From Symbiodinium kawagutii (Eukaryota; Sar; Dinophyceae; Suessiales; Symbiodiniaceae), in NCBI GenBank assembly GCA_009767595.1, contig VSDK01018725.1, forward strand, positions 105,616 to 169,615: 64,000 nucleotides of DNA, given 5' to 3'. The position numbers were made by a program, and so were the translations under genes. The notes under the pieces were generated by a model. That model had not been told where the DNA came from and did no database searches. It saw nothing but the letters and a program-made list of their open reading frames with translations. Numbering within the stretch: position 1 is the stretch's first letter; every line of letters begins with the position of its first letter. Shown one piece after another: positions 1 to 11,492 of this stretch.

Positions 1-1633
1 GGGAAGGACTGTCGTGTGGGAAGCCGGCCGCCCATGGACATCAACTCCAATGCAGGTATGGTGTTTCCAGTTTGCATTAAAAGGCAATTGATATAATATA
101 TATGATATCATCAAAAACCTTATAAGCATATAGCCCCTAAAGGTTTGTCGATGTATTATACTGATCAAGTGAGAAACTCTGAGATTGGAGGAGCGTCCAA
201 CATGTTCGACCTATAGTTCATCATGACTGTTCCCTCTCGACCTTGGCCTCGGTCCTAAGGCTATGCCTACACCTTGTGCTATGTTCTGAATGGGAGAACG
301 CAGCAGCCTTTCTGGCCATAGTGTGTAGCAGTTGGGTGCCAGTTAACAGAGGAAGCACCGGCCGTTCCATCGTCACCCCATTGGGTGATGAAAACTATGT
401 CTCGGTACGTAAAGCAAACAAAATGGTTTCAAGGACCTGAGTTGAAACCTTGTGTTCAATAATATTGTTGATGTTTGTATTCATTAATAACGGTGATGGT
501 GTCTTAGTCCCAGTGTCTGAGATAATCATTGGTTCTTTGATGATTATTTTTGACTGGTCTCATGCTACATGCTAATGGAGCGCGACGACCCTGCAGAAGC
601 ATCATCATCATCATGATCGTTTACTTGACTGGTTCGTTCTTCTTCATAGAGAATCCGGGCAATTCCCTGATCGCATTACATCCTCGTTGGGTATGGTTCC
701 TGGAACGTCTGCAGCAGCATGGGGTGCTTGTGCCTGGGAGGAAAGATTATATAACCACTTTCTTCTTTAATGTTGAGCTCGATAGACTTCCATATTAGGT
801 CGCACTATACAACTGAATGATTCGCTGTCATACGGGGTATCCCTGGAATTGGTTGATGATCCGTGGAAACAAAGACAATTTGCTAATTGGCTAGGACTCA
901 TAGATTGAGGGGAACTTGCTGTTTCTACATCAAATGATTGGTCCAGCTGAGATCCATAAAGTGGCTTTCTGGATGCGCAAGTTTGGGAGCTTATCGTGGA
1001 AGAGAACATGGCTTTGGGCGAACACCGCACGCATATCTATACTTGACAAAGGGCCTCTAACAAGTGCGGAGAAAGCATCCAGTACACCTACTACCACCAA
1101 GTACCAGGACAAAGCTGGGAAAACCAAATTCAAGGGGAATGCCACTCTGAAGGGCTCGCAGAAACTTGTCGGAATTGATTATATATTTTTTATTTTCTAC
1201 AAATAATTTGTTGATGGTCAATTTTTGTTGTTCGATACGAGTGGTCATTGTTCATTTAGTTCTGGAACTGTTCAGGACCTATACGTGGAAATATGCTACG
1301 AACCTCATCCACTTGTTCCAAACTCTTCGTCGGGATGCTCGTGACAACACAACGCCTTTTCCGGTGCAGGCAACAGTTTTGTATGATTAGAATCACTTTT
1401 AAATTGTGTTTCAATGGGGAAGCCGTTAGTTTCAATTAGGAACACCGAGCTGCCCTGACGTGCAGGTTCCTACAACTTCGGCACGGGACCTCTTTGCTGC
1501 GATGGACTTTGGGGAAGAGAGCTGTCTTTGGGAGCAAGAATCTGACCTTAGGGATGTTATTAGATACTTAAGGGGTTCGAAAAAATTACGAATCCCTCCT
1601 GAGTGGAGACCAGTGCTGCCAACTGCCATTTGA
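1..1633 (+). CDS. 3' part of a six-exon dinoflagellate multicopy gene, function unknown
   Basis: Exons at 1-55, 217-433, 597-723, 952-1160, 1276-1369 and 1466-1633 join in one frame with matching phases and end at TGA (1631-1633). Introns are GT-AG (56-216, 724-951), GA-AG (434-596, 1161-1275) and GC-AG (1370-1465). Conserved-looking blocks include CSSWVPVNRGSTGR (exon 2), FFIENPGNSLIALHPRW (exon 3), HKVAFWMRKFG with a WKRTWLW motif (exon 4) and YLRGSKKLRIPPEW near the C-terminus. From memory this matches a large family of uncharacterised dinoflagellate proteins with an N-terminal CSSWV..N.G block and an ENP block; I assign no reaction. The 5' end lies outside the window. The frame is kept only if the GA and GC donors are accepted. 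Without an alignment I cannot exclude that it is a decayed copy. Confidence 0.72.
434..596 (+). other. GA-AG intron
   Basis: The exon on the left ends TCAAG, leaving two bases of a codon, and the intron begins GACCTG. It ends CTGCAG and the next exon starts with the base A completing the codon AGA. A canonical GT donor would not preserve the frame and the motif order of the gene. Confidence 0.6.
1161..1275 (+). other. GA-AG intron
   Basis: The left exon ends CTCGCA and the intron starts GAAACT; it ends GTTCAG and the next exon starts G-ACC, so CA plus G rebuilds a glutamine codon within the block KGSQTYTWK. A second GA donor in the same gene. Confidence 0.55.
1370..1465 (+). other. GC-AG intron bounded by direct repeat GTGCAGG
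   Basis: Donor context is CCGGTGCAG|GCAAC and acceptor context is GACGTGCAG|GTTCC, so both junctions lie in the same 7-base word GTGCAGG. Such duplicated junctions are known from dinoflagellate introner-type intron gain. The phase is 0 on both sides. Confidence 0.6.
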
Positions 1634-2100
1634 TAATATGCCATGTCCTTTAAATTAAATACCACATATGATACAGTAAATCAATATTCACACATGTTTA
1701 AAACCATGTTCCGTGACGCAGCTGCTGGGGGTTGGCGCCTGCGTACCGCTCACCGCACTGGAGAGCTTAGCATGCCACGAAGCATGCCAAATCCAATCGA
1801 TCGATCACTCCTGGGAAAAGAGATGTGATGCGCATATTAAACACATGCATGTGCAGGTATGACATGTATATGCAGCGGTCATATTAGAAACAAACTGCTC
1901 ATGAATTTTCCATTGGGCAGCCCGTAATGAACAGAGTTTCAACTTCGAGGGTGATTAAACCGGGGTATCCTGTTCTAGGATCCTAAATGACGCTGGCGAT
2001 CCAATCACAATCCACTCGCTTGATGATCAAATGTTTCGATGTAGTCATGCAAATAATTCATGATTTGGTTTCGGAATTATACCATGGTGCAAAAAAAGAC
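1634..2100. other. Intergenic stretch without recognised feature
   Basis: Between the stop of the first gene and the onset of the degenerate repeats I see no convincing open frame. GCATGCCACGAAGCATGCC at about 1771-1789 is a short direct repeat. It could hold 3' UTR and the promoter or trans-splice region of the next gene, but no motif is recognisable. Confidence 0.3.
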
Positions 2101-3345
2101 AATGATTCTTAATGTGTGTGTTCCAAATGATTGATTTCAAACTTGTGCCAAAAACAAGGTCCAACCATAACAGTTATGGTTGAACCTTTTTTTGGTTCCT
2201 TTATTCGCTTTATTTGGCATGGCTCCATGAAGAAGAGTTGTCCTTCCGATGATTCATGTGTATTTTTCAGTTGACCCACCTGACTGTTCATCAGGTGATC
2301 CACGTGATTGTTCTTCATGTGTTCGAAATGACACGTTTTCAGGTGCTGATCGAGATTTCAAATGATTATTTTTTCAGGTGATCCGAATGGTGGTTCTGAA
2401 TATTCCAACCGTTGGTTCTTCATGCGCATGCACATGGTTCAAAAAATGTTTGTGATCCAAATGAATGTTATATATTCATGTGTTGCCACGGATTGTGTTT
2501 CAAACATGGTTCATTTACAATGGTTGCCACGGATTGTTCAGGGATTCAAATTTATAGGTTTGTCATGTGATGGCCCATGGTCTTCATGTGCTCCGTATGA
2601 TCTGAAGTGTTCTCAAGTGTTAAGTGTTCATTTTCACATCGATCATTATGTTCTTGATCAAATGCTGGTTCTTCAGGGGATCCCACGGGTTGTCTATTTC
2701 ATTTCGATCTCAACACTTTTTCTTCAGGGGATCTCAAATGTGTGCATGATCCAAATGAATGGTTTAATTCATGCGTCGCAAATGATTGTTTTTCAGGTGT
2801 TATGTGTTTCAAAAGATGGTACGTCATTCATGAAGTGTTTCATTTGATAGGTTAATCAAATTGTTCTTTAGGTGATTTTCATGATTGTTCTTCAAATGAT
2901 TGTTTTTCATGGGCTCCACACAACTGTGCCTCATGAGTGTTTGTCTTCAGGTGACCCAAAGGATTGTATTTTCAGGTGCTCCGATTGATTTGCGGAAAAA
3001 CCGTTATTCAGGGGTCAAACCCAAAAGAATAGCGCTCATGTGTTTTCATGGCATGAAAACATCAAAACCCCAAAAAGCCAGGGGCGGATTTTGCCGGTCC
3101 CGGGGCGGATTTTGCCGGTCCCGGGGCGGATTTACCCGGTCACCCCCCCGCACATATATGGAGTTTTCAGGGAACATGATTTTCAGGGATCATGTTTTCA
3201 GGGGGCATGATTTTCAGGGGTTATGATTTTCAGGGGTCCTTCATGACTTCAACCTTATTCAGGGGTCATGGCTAAAAGTGTCCACTGAACCTTCAGGGGT
3301 ATGAATTAAGATTGCTGGTCCTTCATGCGTATCAGTTCCATTGAA
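2100..3345. repeat. Degenerate tandem repeat rich in TTCAGGTGATCC / TTCATGTG words
   Basis: Words such as TTCAGGTGATCC, CAAATGATTGTTCTTCA and TTTTCAGGGGTCATG recur every 20-40 bases over about 1.2 kb, diverging from copy to copy. The last 180 bases (about 3165-3345) are dominated by TTCAGGGG(T/A)CATG units. Open frames in the block are by-products of the period. It lies directly upstream of the second gene. Many copies contain TTCAG, which looks like a 3' splice site. Confidence 0.65.
3080..3147. repeat. Three tandem copies of a 21-bp GC-rich unit
   Basis: The unit GGGGCGGATTTTGCCGGTCC (plus C) is repeated about three times, the third copy having TTTACCCGG instead of TTTTGCCGG. It is much more GC-rich than its surroundings. 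Confidence 0.75.
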
Positions 3346-3560
3346 CTTTCAGGGGTATGGACAATTGAACTGGTATACCTAGCTGGGGACCCTGAAAAAA
3401 CCACGCAGGTGTGTTGTAATCAAGATTGCAATTGTTCGACCATGCAGCCTTGGGATAGATCAAGCTTCGTCGATTTCCCATGCCTCGTGAACTCGAATCA
3501 CGGGTGTTCAGTTCAGAAACACTAGTGGCTGGGCTGTCTTTGGTGGAGTCTCATACTGGT

Positions 3561-6500
3561 ATGGCCAGTATAAGTCAGATGGATACTGCCTCTCTTCAAG
3601 CTGAACTTGACCGATTGCAGGCTCGATAGCACATGAATGATCAACTTTTGATAACATCCCACACCTGATGTGCATGCATTTATAATATGTTGGGTGAGTT
3701 CTCACAACCGAATTGCACAGGCACACCAATCACATGAAGCGGCCGGCGCAGCTCCAGTGAAAGATCGTCGACCGGTGGCAACGCCTGTCCGATCGGATGC
3801 AACCAATGCAGCTGATGACATGTCTGCGTCTCCGGATGCAGAAACAGTTCCAGCTGATCTAGATCAGATGGGTGATGATCCTTGTCCTCCAATTCTGAAA
3901 CTATACTTGTGACTGGAATAGGACCGACGTTTTAGCTTCAAAGTTTTTTGAATGATTTCCTCAGGTAAGTGAAGTCTCCGCTCGTCAAGACTATATGGAG
4001 CTGTTGTCCCAACAATTAGATCTTGATGATGCCAAGACGGAGCTCAATGCCAGTGATGGAGAATCTTGGACATAATGCTGCACTTACCAGTGAACCATAG
4101 TCACCCCTTAAAAGGTTTGCAAATGAAGATTCTAACCATCGACGGAATTTGCGCATGTACTTCATTCCATCCATTGTTCGGAGCATTTCGACAATTACCA
4201 TTCCAGCTTCCCTTAGCAGGCCATAGGCTAATCAGTACATCTAACATCCACAACACGTGCACATGTATGCACGCGATCATGATCCAGCCTAGCTAGACCA
4301 ACGCAACAGTGTATGCTATCGACTCCCATCCGGCCTATACCATGGTGACCTCGACATCCACTCACCCAGGAAGGCAATCTCCTGGATGCTGCTGCCAGCC
4401 ATGATCCATATGATGTGTTGCCTACGGACCAGGCGCTGCATTTGGGGCAGTACATTAATGATCACGAGCTTGATTGTTTTACACGGTTTTCTCCTTGTTG
4501 CGTTCAACGTTACCACTAACATTAGTGATTAGTTGGCCTTTTGCAAAGTGAGAACTGACATGCACATGTCCACATGCCCCAGTTTTCATCATGATCCTTC
4601 CGTCAGGCTAGCGGTGATGATGATACTTATTGTGTTCTTTTGGCTGCGCTGGGAATGGAGGTGGATGACGATGATAAGGACTGTGTTTGGAGTTCAACTC
4701 CCACCCCCAACACAAACACACACATACACTGCATGTTGATCAAGTCGATGAATAGTTGTTCCTGTAGGACTTGGCCGCCCAAGCAGTTGATCAAGAGAGT
4801 GCTCCTGCTGCGGAGGTTTCTTGACATCCATAAGTTTCATGCGTGCAAACACACATGTTGCAAATACAATGTATATTCAAAAAAGAGTTCATTAGACAAT
4901 TGTTTCTTTGGCAACATTTTAAAGCCATCGCTGGCGCTGCGCTGTGTGAGGCTGCTTGTGCTTCGCCGTCTACACGGACTACTGTGGGTACTGATACCTC
5001 GAACGCAAAGGACCATGTTGTTGCGCTAAGATTTGGTTTGATTATCCTCCAGCTTTGCCTCTAGCTTCAACTCCCCCACAGTTTGCATGGGTGTTGACTA
5101 TTCATTGTAGATCGCATGCCTGCAGGAAAGTATGGCTGCCTCGGCAGTTGAAGGTGGTGCACTTTCTCACCAAACAGTTTCTTGGATTTGATTTATCATG
5201 AACTAAATTTTGGATGTATACTGAAAAGTGCGTGCGTGAGTTTTAAAGTTCTGATCACTATGGTCCCAGTTGAGCGCAGAGCGTACATTGCAAGGATCCT
5301 ACCAGCAAGCCCATGGCACCCCTGCGCGATGCGCAAACGCCTTCGCCTGCTGATCCCTCGAAGAGAGTGTCCGGGCAGCATTTAGGACGTTTGGGCAGAA
5401 CATGTGCTGACCAAACGCATCTAAGGACAACAACAATGCAGTGAAGGTACTCAGGCGTTTGTTTACGCCACGTGCGGATGGATCACTTCTGGTGCCCCAA
5501 CAGTTTGCGGACAAGTTCAAAGACATAGTCGGTGGTGGGCGTGCTGAAATTCTCAATATGTTTAGCAAATGCAATGGTGACAAGGACTGTTGGCCCACCA
5601 TTCCTTGATTGCGATAACCCTCCAACAGTGTAAGTGACAGTCCCTTCTTTCCGGCTTCCCGTGGCCAGCCATTTCTCCTGCTGCTGCTCCAGGATGCATT
5701 CGTCAAGACCTGCCGCTTGAAGGTTCAACGGATTGAGGAAAACGACTTGTACGCGGACGGTGAGTTCATGTCAGAGCAGGACATGAAGGACAATGATTAT
5801 AAAGAGTATCTCGTTTGCATTGATTGATGAATCCTTGATGCAATAAACTGTCATGGTTGAGTCGGCTTGGCGCTGACATGTTTTACATTGTTTATCAAGT
5901 AACATTCAGTTTGCTTCACGCTGAGGACCCGTATCAACGCCATCAAAGCAGAGTGCGAGAAGCGCAGTGGTTGGGTTCGGCCCCCTGGCTTTTAAGTTAG
6001 AATGGAGATCGATCCACATATCACATTCCGCATATCCAGAAATCCAGCCTCCCAAGTCCAGGAGCACAATGATCAGAATGGTTGATCCCAATGTGACCTG
6101 AGGCGAGACAAGTACGAGAAGCACGTGAAGATCTATTGGGTCGAAACCAAGCTCGGTGGCCGGCAACTGTCTCTAGAATGCATTAATGTTCTGGGATATG
6201 GGTGTGTTTTCTTTTTCAGCATGTTGATCCAATCAAGCTGGTTGATGGACACAGAAATCAAAGAATCACATGATACATCGAGATCGATCACAATTTGTCC
6301 TGCTTAATTTTCTCAACAAACAATCTTTAATAACTCTAGCCAGGGGACATGCTGAGCAATTTACTTGTGAGCCATCCCGTGTTAGTGATTGACAGCTTAG
6401 GAAACGAAAGCGTCAGGTTCTTGAGGATGACGAGGAGTTGTCGGAAGGAGAAGGTTCAAACCTGAGATCTGCTTTTGACCAAGATCTATTTCCGGATTCC

Positions 6501-8465
6501 TCTCGTCTTGAGCTTCCGGTGGATACGACAGGTGCCATGGTGAACATAGATTGCATTGTGCATGTTTTGTGCTACATGCATCTTTTAAAAAAGTAAAGGA
6601 AACGTTACAATAACATATCATTTTGCCTGCACCTTTGATTATAATCATTGTGCATGCATCATGTGCAACTTCTTGGCGCTGCAGATCCGACCATCATCAT
6701 CGACGCGGAAGGGGATCAGGACACCAAGAAGACCCTCAAGCAGTTGTGTTTTCCTGCGATGGACGACGACGGGCTCCCATCGTCTTATCTGCAGCGCATC
6801 TTGGGGGCCTTGGGCAAGTGGAAGGTCAAAATGTATACTATCATTGAAAGCCTTGCCACGTTGGAAGAGCCTCCCTCAAACGTTGACGTGTTCCTCAATC
6901 CCAACTTATGCATAAACTCCGTTTCCACTTGCTTGTGATTTCAATTTTGATACCTTCAGAGTTCACAGCTCTGGCCTTAAAGAAACTTAGGTTGCAGAAA
7001 AAGGCTGATGCAATCGTCGGCGAGCTTGGCAAGGTTGAGGAAAGCATCACCATGGAAAACACCATTGGAATTGCAAACGGCTTCAAAAGTCAGTATCTAG
7101 TCAAAAGATGATGTATCATGAAGAAGCATTGTTTGCACTATGCTTCCGTAACACTCAACTATGATTCCGTAACACACTTTTCCACTATGATTCCGTAACA
7201 CACTCAACTCAGCGGCTCTGAGGAATCAAGATACCTTGAAGGACCTCTATAAGGATGCGAGGAAACAGTGCCTAGTCAGCAGTTTTGGGTGCGCTCGGCT
7301 TGTGCATCAAGCTTGTTGGATCTAAGCCACTTGATTGGGTGTGCTTTTCAGTGCACTACAATTGCAGCTATCTAGGTATCCAGGAAAATGGCAGGGGTTA
7401 CACAGTACAGAAATCGTATAAACCAACCGGCAACAAATTACATCATCATTTTCCAACTTCGAATCAAACACTGGTGTCATAAACCAGCTGCTTCAATGAA
7501 AGGACGGCAGTTGGTTTGTCCACCATGTTATGGTCAAACTCATTGGACGCAGGCGTGCATGCAGAGGCAGTACCAACTATTCACAATAATCTAGTGCCCA
7601 TAGAAGGTTGCATTAACCAAACAAAAAATACCTGCGCCACAGTTCACGCACATGCGAGCTGCGCAATGGAGTCAGCTGAAGAGTTTCTGCGGGATCTTCT
7701 AACCTATGATTGCCCAATTACTGGCCAGAAACGGTGTGCAATCAGTGCAGGGTTTGACACCTCCCAGCCGCTGAAGAAGAAGATTGTTCCTCTGAAGGTG
7801 GCTTGGTAGGAAATCACAAACCAGCTCTATAATTCAATCACTGCTGTCAAAACCTATTTAGTAGAATATGCTGTTGAGTTTTGTTGTTTTGCTGAACCCC
7901 CCTTTGCTAAGTTCCTAGCGCAATGTCTCGAAGCTTCAGCAGCTCAGTCCTGACAGGCAGTTGATGTTAGGTGGATGATTTGTCCAATAAGGACCAGAAG
8001 GGTATTGCAAAAGACGTTGAAGATTGCGACCTTCCACTTGTTGATTTGAAGAACCACCTGTCTCACTTCAACATTCGTGACAGAAGTATGCAAAGGCAAC
8101 CACGGCAGCCAACTTGTGGCCGCATACTTTCCCATTGCAAACGTCAAATAGATGCATTTAGAGAGTCCCTGGGCATCTGCCTGTGCATCTTCAAGATCGG
8201 TGTGACCGCAGATCCGGTGGTGCGATTCGATGACTACAAACAAAAATCATTTGACACCATGTGGGTCATCCACATTTCAAATGACCTCAGTTTAACTCAC
8301 ATGTTGGAAGCTGCTCTAATATCAGAGTATGCCCATTTACGAGGCTGCCGCAACATGGAAGGAACTGGTGGAGAGGGTGGCCTCAACAGAAGGCATCATG
8401 CTGGCCCACCGTACTTCACCTATGTCACAGGGTGCCGAGCTGACCAGCACAAAAGTGTTGGATAA
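3561..8465 (+). CDS. About 18-exon gene with C-terminal GIY-YIG-like domain
   Basis: Exons supported by open frame and splice signals: 3561-3620, 3721-about 3890, 3965-about 4074, 4370-4432, 4607-about 4684, 4768-4815, 4925-about 5029, 5126-5153, about 5310-5378, 5426-5584, 5693-5805, 6103-6201, 6401-6531, 6685-6881, 6960-7088, 7213-7274, 7672-7797 and 7971-8465. Phases match exactly at 5584/5693 (GA-AG), 5805/6103, 6201/6401, 6531/6685, 7088/7213 and 7797/7971. The N-terminal third is a low-complexity Ala/Ser/Asp linker; the middle has FTPRADGSLLVPQQF and a KIYWVETKLGG block; a coiled-coil-like stretch follows. The last exon carries CIFKIGVTADPVVRFDDY, MLEAALISEY and GCRNMEGTGGEGG, the order of YIG, E and N..GG elements in GIY-YIG domains. 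From memory the whole resembles a multicopy dinoflagellate family. Start ATG at 3561 and some early junctions are uncertain. Confidence 0.66.
7139..7208. repeat. Three copies of a 22-25 bp tandem repeat inside an intron
   Basis: The unit CTATGATTCCGTAACAC(A)CT occurs three times between the exons ending 7088 and starting 7213. It fills most of the 124-bp intron. Confidence 0.65.
7798..7970 (+). other. Phase-0 GT-AG intron with AGGTGG direct repeat at both ends
   Basis: Donor context CTGAAG|GTGGCT and acceptor context TGTTAG|GTGGAT share AGGTGG, and the frame runs ...IVPLK|VDDLSNK without gap. The duplicated hexamer is what insertion of an intron-sized element with target duplication would leave. 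Confidence 0.65.
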
Positions 8466-8574
8466 TTAATTGCGTAAATTGATACCTGTCCACTACTGAC
8501 GTGGTCCCTGTTTCAATGGCTTTGGGAAGCGTGGAAAACAATCCGGTAACAACTTCATTTGGTTCTTGTCACAG

Positions 8575-11492
8575 GTTTCCCCGTCCCTACCATCCACACT
8601 TCTTCCGTGTCCTGACATCGGTTGCTAAGGTGCGCAGAAGCGCTGAGCCTTTCCAGCCGTGCACAGTAGGCAACCCAGCCTCTCATGAACTGAATGGGTC
8701 TCTTACAAACGTTATGTACACACACATACATGTTCACGCTGATGATCAACATGGCCAAGGCCATTTATGGCCCACATCAGAAGCTTGCAGAAGAAGAAGG
8801 AGAAGGAGCAGGAAGAGAAGGACAATCCGACTCCAGCTAGAGAAACCAAAGTGAAGGTTGAGCCGCAGGCTAAGTCTGGTAGAAGGGGTAAGTGATAGAC
8901 GTCTCACCAGAAGTGTAGATCGTGCCGTAGGGGCTTGAGGTGTGCCAGCTACATCATCTTGACAATAACACATCTGACGCATGATAAAGCGATCTCAGTG
9001 TTGGCACTTCTCTTTGAAAACTTGGGGGTTGTGCGCCAACAAGGGTGACCAACATCCTTACTTTGGTGCAGTTTGGATTCAACATCCGCTTTTGCAGCCG
9101 TGAGTCTTACCACTGGCTGGGGTCTTTGGAAAAAATGCAAGTGTCTCTGTAGCCGACGACCATGGAATTTTTGTTCGTGTGTTTCTCTTACATCCCACTT
9201 ACATATAGCAGCCTGGTGCACAGCATGAAGTATAGGGGTTCACAGACCTAGCACCAGCCATGCCAGGTCAACGCAATGATGATGATGATGAGACTGGTAA
9301 GCCATTGCTGGAACATTTAGTCGAAAAGGTCGCTGATGGGGTTTCTAGTCTGCATTCATCATTGACTATACAACTCTCACAGCCGATTGCCCGTGATCAA
9401 ATCCTTTCCGTGGGCTTGCCCAAGGCTCCAGCAGTGTCGATCGCTGAGCATGCTGCAGCCTTGCAAGAAGAGCTGCAGCTGGCGCCGGAACCGCCTACAC
9501 TTTCAACGGTCAATGTGGTTGGGAGCAACCGTAAAAATGCTGCTAGACAATTCAAGCGTGTTGTGTCACGCTTTCGTTTGTTTTTGACACTTGACAAAAT
9601 TAAACCCATGTTTTCATTTTGTTGATTTTCAAGTTTCCACCAGCTTCACCAGAATCTATGATGTATAAAACACATTGGTTGAACTGAAAATTATCAGCTA
9701 ATTTCAATACTCATTCACCAGCAACCACTTCCTACCACGTTTTGCCTTTTTTTTATATCGACCAATCAATCATATACTATTATCAGCCAACAATCCTTAT
9801 GTTTGAACCCTGGAACTCAATTTCAAATTACATATTACAACACCTTTTTGTCATATGAGTTTCAAAAACAAACCCTTCAGGAACATTCCGAATTCGTACC
9901 ACACCTTCTGTGAGAATGGGGTGACCGTCAAACTGCCCTACATAAAGCCTACAGATGTGTTCAAGACTTTGTTGTCCAAGGAACCCTGGCTTTTTTTGGG
10001 TGGCTTGAAGCCCGGGCCATCAGCTACAGAATTGCTTGATGCTTTTTGGCGATTGTACCGGTTGGAGCATCCATCACACACAGTCTTTCAATTGGCAGCT
10101 GCAAACAAAATCGAATTGAACAAAACAATTCCCGTATTCCTTCACGGGGATGCTGGGAGAACACAGAAGAAGGCGCCACTGGAAGTGATGAGTTTTCGAC
10201 CAGCCCTTGGTCTAGACACTGAGCACGGTGTTTTGGGATGCACTTGTGATCAGAAAACTGTCTACTGTGGTCAACGCAAATCAAATCCGCTGGCTCAACG
10301 GCTTAACAACCGCAACCACAGCTACCTTACACATTTTCTGATGTGTGCCTATCCTTCCAAGAGGTACAAGTCGACACCAGGCCTGTTAGCTTCGATTCTG
10401 GAGGCCATTTCGAAAGATCTGGACATCGCCTGCCGTGAAGGAATCTCGATTGGTGACACTGTATATCATGTGGGTGTCCTGGGGATGGCTGGAGATATGG
10501 AATATCATGCGAAGACAGGTGTACTGTCCCGATGCTACCACAATGTTGGACACAGGAATTTCATTCCGTGCTGTCATGAATGCATGGCAGGAGAGGTGAA
10601 CCTGCCTTTCGAAGATGTTTCAGCATCGCCCCGATGGGTGAGAACATTATATCGAGATGCACCGTGGAATCAGTTGCCCCCATTCAAACATATTCCATTT
10701 GACAATTGGCATACAGGACAAGCAAGTCGATTCTTCAAGAAAGACCCATTCCACATATTCAGACTGGGCATAGCAAGGAACTTTATTGGTTCTACCATTG
10801 TCCTTTTCTGTTTGGAAGGAGTCTTTGACAATCAAGGTGATTCAATGGCCTTGGACCAACGACTGTCTAGAGCATGGAGTCTTTTCTCATTGTGGTGCAA
10901 TGCTACTGGTGCGTCAGTTTCTGGACTACGGTCATTTAGCAAGGAAAAATTGCACATGCCCAAGTTAGGTGTATTTCCTTGGCTTGGCTGCAAGGGAAGC
11001 GATTCCATTGTAATCCTCAAGTGGCTTCGGTTTCTCAGTGGCTTGCATGCTCCGCAGCATCCAGGTTCTCGCATCTTTCCTTTGGTTATCAAAGCTTGTG
11101 ACAGTGGGTTGAGCTTTCAATCTGTCCACCGGCACGGGATATGGTTGCCCCGTACGTGCAGGGATCGTGTGATGCGTGCTGCGAAGTGTTTTGTGCAAAG
11201 CTATGCCAGGCTTGCGCACATTCAATTTTCAGCAAACCGTCAGCTCTACGCAATGGTCCCGAAGCTGCACTCGATGGACCACTTCGCCGTGCAGCTCTCT
11301 CTCTTATACCAAGATGAGTACTCTTGCAACCCAGCTCTATTCGACTGTTCCATGTCCGAAGACTTTATAGGTCGCGTCTCTAGACAGTCGCGGCGTGTAA
11401 GCAACAAGTATGTAGTGGAGAACACGCTTCTAGTGTACAAGGTGAAGTCACAATTCATCTTGAAGCGTTTCAAGAAACAAAGGCTCAGCTAG
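8575..11492 (+). CDS. Four-exon gene with large terminal exon; dinoflagellate multicopy family
   Basis: Exons at 8575-8629, 8791-8887, 9246-9564 and 9881-11492 join with consistent phases; the 8887 junction has a textbook G|GTAAGTG donor. The stop is TAG at 11490-11492; the true start lies upstream or in an unseen exon. The first exons encode a lysine/glutamate-rich linker and a helical segment. The terminal exon (about 537 codons) carries VFLHGDAGRTQKKAPLEVMS, a cysteine pair near HRNFIPCCHEC, DPFHIFRLGIARNFIGS, PKLHSMDHFAVQLS and SEDFIGRVSRQSRRVS. I recognise these motifs from very numerous uncharacterised dinoflagellate proteins. High copy number suggests mobile-element ancestry, possibly a transposase-like fold, but no catalytic triad can be named from sequence alone. 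The gap to the preceding gene's stop is only about 110 bp. Confidence 0.7.

Noticed and set aside
8501..8574. A first exon MALGSVENNP for the third gene
   Set aside because: The ATG frame ends at a plausible donor, but the resulting intron would be only about 29 bp and the phase does not fit the exon at 8575.
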